The notes under the pieces were generated by a model, which searched no databases, had not been told where the DNA came from, and was given only the letters and a program-made list of their open reading frames with translations. Made by a program: the position numbers and the translations under genes. A stretch of DNA of 64,000 nt from Prunus persica (taxonomy: Eukaryota; Streptophyta; Magnoliopsida; Rosales; Rosaceae): the NCBI RefSeq assembly GCF_000346465.2, contig NC_034016.1, positions 15,102,786 to 15,166,785 of the forward strand. Reading direction: 5' to 3'. Position 1 is the first letter of the stretch. Every line of letters starts with the position of its first letter. Positions 21,307 to 29,919 of the stretch are shown here, piece by piece.

Positions 21307-23901
21307 ATGGCTGAGTTTGTAGTTTCGACTGTCGTGGAAAAGCTCACAGACTGGATCACTGAAGAAGCACTTCTCTTGGAAGGTGTGGGTGACAAAGTTG
21401 AGCAACTACGAGACAAACTGCAATGGATGCAAAGTTTCCTCAAGGATGCAGATGCAGAGCAGGAGAAAAATGAAAGATTTCGCAATTGGGTGTCTCAAAT
21501 AAGAGAAGTGGCTTTGGATGCCGAAGATGTTATAGAAACTTACATTGCAGAAGCAGCATCTCACAGTACATGGAACATAGCTGCAAAGTTAATCAATCTT
21601 TACTGGGCCGGAAAGAAGATTGGAAAAATCCAATCTAGGGTCCAAAACATTTCAAGCCAAAAAGAACATTTTGGGATCACTGGCACTGCTCGAGAGGTAC
21701 ATGAAGGGACGAGTGCTTCCCCAAATGAAAGGCTTCGATGGTGGAGACAGACATCGCCCAATATCGAAGAAGATGATTTGGTTGGTCTAATAGAAGATAC
21801 CGAAGCATTGCTAAGACAACTATCTACCATGGAGCCTCGTCGCCGTGTGGTTTCTATTGTGGGCATGGGAGGTCTCGGCAAAACTACTCTTGCCAAAAAA
21901 TTGTACAATCATAGTGAGCTCAAGAAGCAATTTGATTGTAGAGCGTTTGTTTATGTATCTAAAGATTACCGTAGAAGAGACACTCTGCAAGGGATAATTG
22001 TAGCGGTAAATCCTGATTGCAATATACAGGATTTGAAGAAACTACAAGAGGAGGAGCTGGTATTGAAGTTGCATCAGTTACTGCAGGAGAAGAGGTATCT
22101 ACTGGTTCTTGATGATATTTGGGAAACAAAGGTCTGGGATAGCTTGCAATCTGCATTTCCAAATGGGAAGATGGGAAGTAAGGTGATGCTCACCACCCGA
22201 AATAAGGAAGTTGCTTTATATGCAGATGCAATGAGCGAACCCATTGAGCCGCAATTTTTAACACAAGATGAAAGCTTGGAACTGTTCCGCAAGAAAGCAT
22301 TCCCGGGAATGAATGAAATGCCTTCTGATTTGGAGAATCTCGGAAGACAGATGATGGCAAAATGCAGTGGCCTGCCGCTCACGGTGGTGGTGCTTGGAGG
22401 ATTGTTGTCCACGAAAAGGAAGACTGCAGAGGAATGGACACGCGTGGTACAAAACATCAACTGGCGCCTGATTGGTCAAGATCGCGTTTCTGCAGTTTTA
22501 GCTCTAAGCTACAATGATTTGCCTTTCCATTTAAAATCCTGTTTTCTCTATTTGGGTCTTTTCCCCGAGGATTCCTCTATATCGAAAAGAAAGTTGATAC
22601 ACTTGTGGGTTGCAGAAGGATTCTTACCACAACAAGGAGAAGAAGTGGCGGAAGGTGTTGCTGAAAATTGCTTAAACGAGTTGATTGATAGGTGCATGGT
22701 CCAGGTGGGAACCTCACTTGGAAGGGTTAAAACTATTCGGATGCATGATCTTCTCAGAGACTTCTCTGTCTTGAAGGGGAATGAGGAGTGTTTTCTTGAA
22801 ATTTATGGTGGGCACAAAATTGAATCGCCAACACCACAACGGACCAAATCTCGGAGGCTTGCAATCCATGTTGAAGATAAACGGTATGTTTTTCTAAAGC
22901 CGTATGCCCCCTACTTACGCTCCCTTCAATTTTTCAAGATAGGCCATGCAGAAATTGGCTTTATTTACAAGGATTTCAAGTTGCTTAGGGTCCTAGATGG
23001 TGTTCCCGCGCAATCCCGGGCACTAGGTGCAGTAGGAAACCTAATTCAACTGAGGTATCTAGGATTAGTAAGTAGATCTGATTTTAAGCCTGCGAGATCA
23101 TTAAAGAGCTGGGCTAGGTTCGCTTTCGAGCTGCCTCGATCGATTGGAAAATTGAAGAATCTACTGATACTTAAACTAGAAAATTGCATCCCTGATGTTA
23201 TTTGGAAGATGAAGAATTTGAGGCATTTGTTCCTTTCTGGAACCAACCCTACGAATCTTAGACTGGATACCTTGAGCAATTTACGGACGCTAAAAAATTT
23301 AGGGAGTGGAAGATGGATAGAAGATGGTGGTTTAGTCAAGTTGACTAATTTGCAACGACTGAAGATAGTAGGATTGAAAGAGGCAAATTTAAATTCTGTG
23401 TTCTCCAACATTGAGGGATTGCACTGCCTTGAATCCTTGTCGCTGGAATTCAGAGAAAACGAATCACTTCCACCACCCTTAAGACTCTCTCATTTTGAGC
23501 ATCTCCGCAAGCTCCATTTGGATGGGAAAATAGTGAAGCTGCCTGCTAGGCGCGAATTTCCTCCGAACCTCATCAAGCTACGTTTGTTAAATTCCTATCT
23601 CGAACAAGACTCAATACGTAAACTTGAGAGGTTGCCAAACCTACAGATGCTTCTCTTGGGAGCCTATTCATACAACTGGGAAAAACTGGTTTGCAGGCGA
23701 CGGTTTCCTCAGTTGCGCATTCTACATATAGAAGATATACCAAATTTGAAGTTGATAGTGAAAGCTTCGGCAATGAAGCAGATCACGGATCTGAAGGTAA
23801 GCCGCTGTCCAGGAGCGTCGATTAAAATTCATGGCGATAGATACTTCAGGAACATAGAAGTGTTGGACAGTTCTTTGGTGAAATTATCCTTCCTCAGTTA
23901 A
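21307..23901 (+). CDS. CC-NB-ARC-LRR disease-resistance protein (RPP13/Rx-like), copy 1
   Basis: Intact single-exon frame of 864 residues, a cytoplasmic immune receptor that senses pathogen effectors. Order: Rx-type coiled-coil (1-160) with an EDVID-like DAEDVIETY at about 71-79; P-loop GMGGLGKTT at 186-194; kinase-2 YLLVLDDIW at 264-272; RNBS-B GSKVMLTTR at 290-298; GLPL at 355-358; RNBS-D CFLYLGLFPED near 412; MHD motif RMHDLL with Met479-Asp481; then irregular leucine-rich repeats to the end. All nucleotide-binding motifs look functional. The last 40 or so residues differ from copies 2 and 3, which end alike (PERFKLLTTYS), although the 3' flank is still similar to theirs. The ATG at 21307 starts the conserved MAEF N-terminus. 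Confidence 0.95.
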   Translation: MAEFVVSTVVEKLTDWITEEALLLEGVGDKVEQLRDKLQWMQSFLKDADAEQEKNERFRNWVSQIREVALDAEDVIETYIAEAASHSTWNIAAKLINLYWAGKKIGKIQSRVQNISSQKEHFGITGTAREVHEGTSASPNERLRWWRQTSPNIEEDDLVGLIEDTEALLRQLSTMEPRRRVVSIVGMGGLGKTTLAKKLYNHSELKKQFDCRAFVYVSKDYRRRDTLQGIIVAVNPDCNIQDLKKLQEEELVLKLHQLLQEKRYLLVLDDIWETKVWDSLQSAFPNGKMGSKVMLTTRNKEVALYADAMSEPIEPQFLTQDESLELFRKKAFPGMNEMPSDLENLGRQMMAKCSGLPLTVVVLGGLLSTKRKTAEEWTRVVQNINWRLIGQDRVSAVLALSYNDLPFHLKSCFLYLGLFPEDSSISKRKLIHLWVAEGFLPQQGEEVAEGVAENCLNELIDRCMVQVGTSLGRVKTIRMHDLLRDFSVLKGNEECFLEIYGGHKIESPTPQRTKSRRLAIHVEDKRYVFLKPYAPYLRSLQFFKIGHAEIGFIYKDFKLLRVLDGVPAQSRALGAVGNLIQLRYLGLVSRSDFKPARSLKSWARFAFELPRSIGKLKNLLILKLENCIPDVIWKMKNLRHLFLSGTNPTNLRLDTLSNLRTLKNLGSGRWIEDGGLVKLTNLQRLKIVGLKEANLNSVFSNIEGLHCLESLSLEFRENESLPPPLRLSHFEHLRKLHLDGKIVKLPARREFPPNLIKLRLLNSYLEQDSIRKLERLPNLQMLLLGAYSYNWEKLVCRRRFPQLRILHIEDIPNLKLIVKASAMKQITDLKVSRCPGASIKIHGDRYFRNIEVLDSSLVKLSFLS

Positions 23902-26267
23902 TTATCGCTGAGGATGTTTGTTTTGTTGTTGCACATCTGTTTTTCACTGTTGAACATGATGTTTATTTGCTTGGATTGGATTGAAGAGTTTGTGCTGAGA
24001 GCTTGTTTGCTGGTCTGTCCTCTTTGTTGTTTTGCAGGTTGTTTCTTTGGTTTTTCCTAATAGAAGTTGTTTGTGTGGGTTTAAATTTCCTATTGAAAAT
24101 TCTGTTCGCAAACATTTTCCATAAAAGTTTGGTTACAGAATTGTTCAACCACTAGATACCATACCAGCAAAGATATATATTCCTTCCCAAAACTCGTAAC
24201 GATCCATTTACTCCAAAATTCTAATATATATATCAACTTGCTGGATTGGACCGTTAGATTTGAATTATTTGATCCAATGGTCCAGAATAAATTGAGAAAA
24301 AAAATACCCAATAAAAGCACCTCAAAAACCTGGGAAACCGGTAGTTGTGGGTTGCTTTTCACACGTGACTACCTCAGTCATTTTCTAATTACTCCATCTC
24401 CCTCCCCATCGCCCGACGCCCTCCCAGGCACCCATGTCCGGCGAACATAGCCACAACAGCCTACCCTTATCTCCTCTAGCCCCTGAAATCTCTCAGCCCA
24501 GCCTCTCTCTCTTCTCCACGCAGCCCAGCCCCAGCCCCTTTCCCTCCTCCCCTGAAATCTCTCCGCCCCTCTCTGTCTCTCTCTATTTCATCTCGGTTGG
24601 GTGTGCTCCCTGCCTTAAACCTCGCCCCTCGCGTGCATAAAATGCAACAATCATAAAATGCTAATTAATAAGAAATTCGAAGTTGGGATTTTTTTGGAAA
24701 AAGAAGAAGAGGGAGAAAGATGAAGAAAGAGAACTGGCAAAAAAAAAAGTGACCAAATTGACAAACATCAAACTCAGTAGCCATTATCTATTCAACAACC
24801 CGTTGGAAATTTCAGAGGGGCTTGGCAATATGCTATCAAATTCGTTTGATGAGGGGCCTCGCAATTTGCATACAGATCTGAAATGGTTGAGAGAGAGAGA
24901 GAGAGAGAGACGACGAACGCAAACGCAAGAGACCAGAAACTTCTGTAAAAGAAAACGACATGTTGTTTATGTTTTTTTTTTTTGGTCTTTAAGAAACTAT
25001 TTTCTAACCTTAAAAAGATCCAAATATACCGCTAAAAGTAGTTTATTTTATTTTTATTTTTAGAATAGATGCTTTATTAAAAATAATAATAAAGCATCTT
25101 GTTCCCTCCAATTTTTTTCCCCCGCACTTTTTTTCTGACTCCATCTTGTTACTCTCGAACCATCTCCTATTTTCTTTGGTCGGAATCGATACCTTTCTCT
25201 GGAACTCCCTCTCTCTTTCTCTGCCCTCTCAGTTTCCCTCCTCTCGAACTCCATCTCTGTCTTGCTCTCTCAGTTTTTCTGCGTCAATCTCCCACTTTAT
25301 TTGAGAGGGTAATGTCAGAGATCTATTTTAGAGGGTAATATATTTTCAAACTTTGGTTTATGGTTTGCATTTTCTATTGCATTCCTTAATGTTTAATTTT
25401 GTTTAGGATTTTAGGGCTTTGATTTTCTGGGTTTACACATATGGCTCCTCCTCCCTCTCTGTGCAGGTAAGACTACTCTTTCTCGGTACTAGTTGTGTTT
25501 GCAAAAATATAAATTGACTTCATTTGCTTTGTGTGTTATGTTTTCTACGTTACTTTTTTGTTATAATTTTCATTTGTAAAGAAAATAAAAAATTCTATTG
25601 GGTTTCCTAGAGAAATGATTTTTAGTATGAGCTGAGGAAACTTGTGATTATTATTTGATTTATTTCCTTTAATGTTTTATTTTGCGGAATCATTGAAGAG
25701 CGACAGTATTGCTTGTTGTTTGGTCTTCGAGCTGATGAAGTGAGTGAAGAAAATTTCTATTTCCCCGTTTTTTTTCATTAAATCTCCAGTTTCCTTTTTA
25801 TTTGCTGTTCAGATTTCATGATTTCCACTTTGGGTATATTTTGTGTCGACTCTATGGGCATATACTTTTCCCTTTTGTTTCGACTCTATGGTTATCTTTT
25901 ATTTCAACTCAATCTACCACAAAACAGGCAGAGATCTCGTTTGGTACGTCGGACTGTACTGATTGATTTCTATCGAATAGTATTAATCTATTTCGAAGAG
26001 TACTAATCGTTTATCCATAATATTATAAGACGTTTGGTGGTGGTGCAGATAAATAGTCTGACTAAGTTATAATGTGTTTGGTGATTTGTCAGATAACATC
26101 ATATTAGACTTTTTTAAAAAATTATTTAATAATTTAAGTGGAAATTCAAATTCAAATAATACGAAATTTTTTGATAAGATTCATATGATTACTTTATTTT
26201 ATTTTGCCAAATTATTGACAAATCACTTTAGCCATTAGATACATCCAACGGCTGCCTAATACTAAAA
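23902..26267. other. Spacer between CNL copies 1 and 2
   Basis: Begins with a 3' flank shared with copies 2 and 3 (for example TGATGTTTATTTGC and TTTTTCCTAAT). A pyrimidine-rich stretch (24390-24640), a GA tract (24891-24910) and AT-rich sequence follow. The 126-codon frame at 24683-25063 and the Ser/Pro-rich frame at 24434-24640 are low-complexity and have no domain. The part from about 25920 to 26265 resembles non-coding transposon sequence and abuts the truncation point of copy 2, but I could not define its ends. Confidence 0.35.
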
Positions 26268-27761
26268 GGAAGATTATTGTCCACAAAAAGGAAGACCGCG
26301 GAGGAATGGAGAAGTGTGTTTCAAAACATCACATGGCGGCTGATTGATGAAGATCGTGTTTCTGCAGTTTTAGCTCTAAGCTACAATGATTTGTCTTTCT
26401 ATTTAAAGTCTTGTTTTCTCCATTTGGGTCTTTTTCCTGAGGATTCCTCTATATCGAAAACAAAGATGATACACTTGTGGGTTGTAGAAAGATTCTTACC
26501 ACAACAAGGGGAAGAAACCGCAGAAGGTGTTGCTGAAAATTGTTTAAATGAGTTGATTAATAGGTGCATGGTTCAAGTGGGAACACTAACCTCACTTGGA
26601 AGGGTAAAAACCATTCGCATGCATGATCTTCTCAGAGACTTGTCTATCTCCAAGGGGAAAGAGGAAAGTTTTCTTGAAATTAATAGCGGGCAAGAAATTG
26701 AATCGCCAACGTCACAACATACCAAATGTCGAAGGCTTGCAATCCATGGTGAACATGATAATCCGTATGTTTTTCTAAATCCGTATGCCCCCTACTTACG
26801 CTCCCTTCAATTTTTCAACATAGGGTATTCAAAATTTGGATTTATTTTCAAAGATTTCAAGTTGCTCATGGTCCTAGATGGTGTTCCCATGCCATCTCAG
26901 GCACTAAGTGCTGTAGGAAACCTAATTCAACTGAGGTATCTAGGAGTATTAATAAGAACAAAGAAGTTCAAAAAAGTCACTCTTCCTGAATCAATTGGAA
27001 AACTGAAGAATCTACACACACTTAAAGTCGATTATCATGTTTCGTTTAGTGTACGTTTCGTATGTTGGTGTTGTATCCCCGATGTTATTTGGAAGTTGAA
27101 GAATTTGAGACATTTGTTACTCGTCCATGGAGCCGGCGTAATGAATTTTAGATTGAATAATACCTTAAACAATTTAAGGACCCTAACAAATGTAGGGGCT
27201 GGAAGATGGATAGAAGATGGTCGTTTAGCCAGCATGACTGGTTTGCGACGACTGAAGATTGTACTACTAGAAAAAGGACATTTAAACTCGGTGCTTTCCA
27301 GCATAGAGAGATTGCACTGCCTTGAATCCTTGTCGCTGGAATTCCTGGTTAACCAAGTATTTCCAACACCCATAAGCCTTTCTCATTTTGAGCATCTCCA
27401 CAAGCTCCATTTGGATGGGGTGATCAAGAGGCTACCTGAGCCACATGAATTCCCACCGAACCTCATCAAATTTAGTCTGTTAAATTCCGATCTCGAGGAA
27501 GATTCAATAGTTAAACTTCAGTGGTTGCCAAACCTAAAGATGCTTCTCTTGGGATACAATTCATACAAGTGGACAAAACTGGTTTGCTACTCGCAAGGGT
27601 TTCCTCAGTTGCACATTCTACATTTACTATCTTTAGAGTATTTGGAGGAATTGATAGTGGAAGAAGGGGCAATGATGAAGCTCAAGAATCTTAAGATAAG
27701 CCGCTGTCCAAGTTTGGGAAAGATTCCAGAACGATTTAAGTTATTGACTACATACTCTTGA
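26268..27761 (+). pseudogene. 5'-truncated CC-NB-LRR gene, copy 2
   Basis: Homology to copies 1 and 3 starts abruptly at about 26268, in the codons for the GLLSTKRKTAEEW segment just after GLPL. It then continues open to the stop at 27761, about 494 codons. The coiled coil, P-loop, kinase-2 and RNBS-B are all missing; RNBS-D (CFLHLGLFPED), the MHD motif (RMHDLLRDLS) and the full LRR with the terminal PERFKLLTTYS remain. There is no ATG at the head of the open stretch; the first in-frame ATG is about 190 bp in (26466), so any product would be an ARC2-LRR fragment without nucleotide binding. The frame has no internal stop, so the truncation is either recent or the remnant is still selected. Confidence 0.85.
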
Positions 27762-28381
27762 AGGAAGGGGAAGGGGATATATATTGGTTGTATTTTGTGG
27801 AGTTACTCATGTCCTGACCCTGAGGATGTTTTGTTCACTGCTGGCCTTGATGTTTATTTGCATGCATTGGAGTGAAGAGTTTGGGCTGCGAGCTTCTTCA
27901 CTGGTCTGTCTATTTCCTCCAGTTCTACTAGCCATTTGGGTTCTTGTTGCCTTTTATCTTGCAGGTTGTTTGTTTGGCTTTTCCTAATCAAAGTTTGTTG
28001 TTCGTCGAGTGTTAATTTCTGAAAGAAATTCTGTATGCAAGTTTTACTTTTTAATTCCCTAATTGCGTTGAGGTGGGCTTGCTTTGTTTTGCTGTTGTTG
28101 TTCTTTTGTTGGTAAAGCTTGCTGTTTGTTTGCTTCAGTTGAAGATTGGAGTCTTGATCGAGGGCTGTAGAATGATGCTACTTAGTAAAAATAAACCTAC
28201 AACAAATAAAGAAAACCTAGTAAAACCAAAATTCAGAGGCTCAGACGAAGAACAATTTGAAGCTCGAGAACTTTGGCTCAACAGAGTGGTTTAGTTAGGA
28301 AGGGTCCATATTTCAAAATTTCCAAAAGAGGCAACTTCAATAAATTTGAAAAACCAAAATTAGAGAGACATAAACATTATT

Positions 28382-29020
28382 AAGGAATGCTAGCAACCTT
28401 CTCTCTAACCTTCTCTTTTAGACATTCTCTCTTCTCCTCATGACAAGTGTTATTTTCCTTATACTTAAAACAATATCATTAATACATCACACAAGTTAGT
28501 TTTTGTTTTCCAAATTTACCCTCATAAAATGTATTAGCTTTTATATTTCCTTCAATTTATCCAAATTTTGTTACAACTTCTTTAGCACATTGTTAAAAAT
28601 TAAATAAGAAAGAAAAAACGTCTTTTAAAAAAATAAAAATAAAGTTTGTTTCATGACATTGTTATCATGAAAGTGATATCATCATTATTTTGTGTTTAAC
28701 AAAACATACATCCTCTTTGGGGAAAAAATATATATATTTAAAACTTCAGTTTTTATTTTCTTATTTAAATTTTTAATAAGGTAATAAGAAAATTGTACCC
28801 AAAAAAAAAAAATTTAACTTGTTATTAAAAAGAGTTAATACATTTAATAAGGGTAAATTTGGAAAACAAAAACTAATTTGTTTGATGCATTAATGATGTT
28901 GTTTTTTTTTTTTTTTATGATAATGATGTTGTTTTAAGTGTAAGGAAAGTGACACTTATCATGAGAAGAATGAAGAATGTCCGAAAGAGAAAATTAAAAA
29001 GAAAGTTGCTAGCATTCACC
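28382..29020. mobile_element. Mutator-like MITE with long terminal inverted repeats
   Basis: The 9-bp sequence AACATTATT lies on both sides (28373-28381 and 29021-29029), the duplication size of Mutator-like elements. The ends are inverted copies that share GAATGCTAGCAAC. The arms extend about 160 bp inward, matching for example TTAGTTTTTGTTTTCC (left, near 28497) with its complement near 28870. The middle is AT-rich and non-coding. The right arm has an internal duplication of AATGATGTTGTTTT around a poly-T run. Length is about 639 bp, with no transposase, so it is non-autonomous. Confidence 0.8.
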
Positions 29021-29479
29021 AACATTATTTGAGCCAAATCAAAAGCTGAATAACCCAAAGAAGATAGAGAAAAAAAGAAAACTGAATTATTAAAGTATCT
29101 GGCTGTAGATGTAAGCTGCTTTCTAGAAAAAGTGGTGGAATATTATTTAATATTTTTTGTATTAAGTTTACACAACTAGTTTAATTCGTCTCTCTCCAAA
29201 ATCAATACTGGGCTAGAGAGGCACTGTCATTGCCTCCAAAAGCCAGCCGAAAGCACCAGACAACAAATTCCACCTTAATGCATTAAATAATGTCAAAAAA
29301 GCCATGACAATTTCCACACTTGTTTCACAGCACTTTCCTTTGTCAGATTGCCCATTTGATTTGCTGCATGTTTCCATTTACTTTGTCCAATTGTTAATGA
29401 AAAACTATATTAACATTATTGGTTCTTATCAGAGGCTCCATCCTCTCCTTGTGTCAAAGATGTTTAAACATTATTGGTG

Positions 29480-29767
29480 CTGAAAACTATAAAAAGTTTT
29501 AGGCGGGCATCCACCAAGCAATAACGCTTTGCAAGTTCCTTGAATATGAGGAAGGTGGGTGCATCGAAGGACTCACCAATCACTTCACAGTTATTTTTTC
29601 CAAGTGCCTTCAAATTCAATTTTTCCCACTCAAATGAGGAACTTTATCTTTATTTATCCGCTTTGCAAGTTCACCAGGCAATAACGCTTTGCAAGTTCAC
29701 CACTGAAAAGTATAAAAAGTTTTAGCTGGGCATCCACCAAGCAATAACGCTTTGCAAGTTCCTTGAA
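29480..29767 (+). repeat. 65-bp direct repeat upstream of CNL copy 3
   Basis: The block at 29480-29544 recurs at 29703-29767 with two or three mismatches. It starts CTGAAAA, holds TATAAAAAGTTTTAG and ends GCTTTGCAAGTTCCTTGAA. Partial copies of GCTTTGCAAGTTC lie between (about 29661 and 29688). The second copy is about 150 bp before the ATG, so its TATAAAAAG is a possible core promoter for copy 3; the first copy would then be a spare promoter. Confidence 0.7.
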
Positions 29768-29919
29768 ATTCAATTGTTCTCTTCTCACAAAGATGACGAA
29801 CTTTATATTTATCCGAAAGCAAATTTCACGTTGTGTTAAGGGAATCCAAGGAACTCAGATACCTAGGTGAAGCACAGCAACCAACCATTCATATAAACAG
29901 AAGCCAGAAAGAAGGGAAG

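Larger units (their letters stand above)
27762..29919. other. Spacer between CNL copies 2 and 3
   Basis: Starts with the 3' flank shared by the three CNL copies, then holds the Mutator-like MITE (28382-29020) and a duplicated 65-bp block upstream of copy 3, both listed separately. No other gene is seen; the short frame at 28073-28294 has no domain. Confidence 0.45.

Noticed and set aside
24434..24640. 68-codon Ser/Pro-rich frame
   Set aside because: Pyrimidine-rich low-complexity sequence without a domain or conserved features.
25438..25475. ATG followed by a perfect splice donor (GTGCAG/GTAAGAC) that looks like a short first exon
   Set aside because: No downstream exon with coding character before the truncated CNL gene; cannot be supported.
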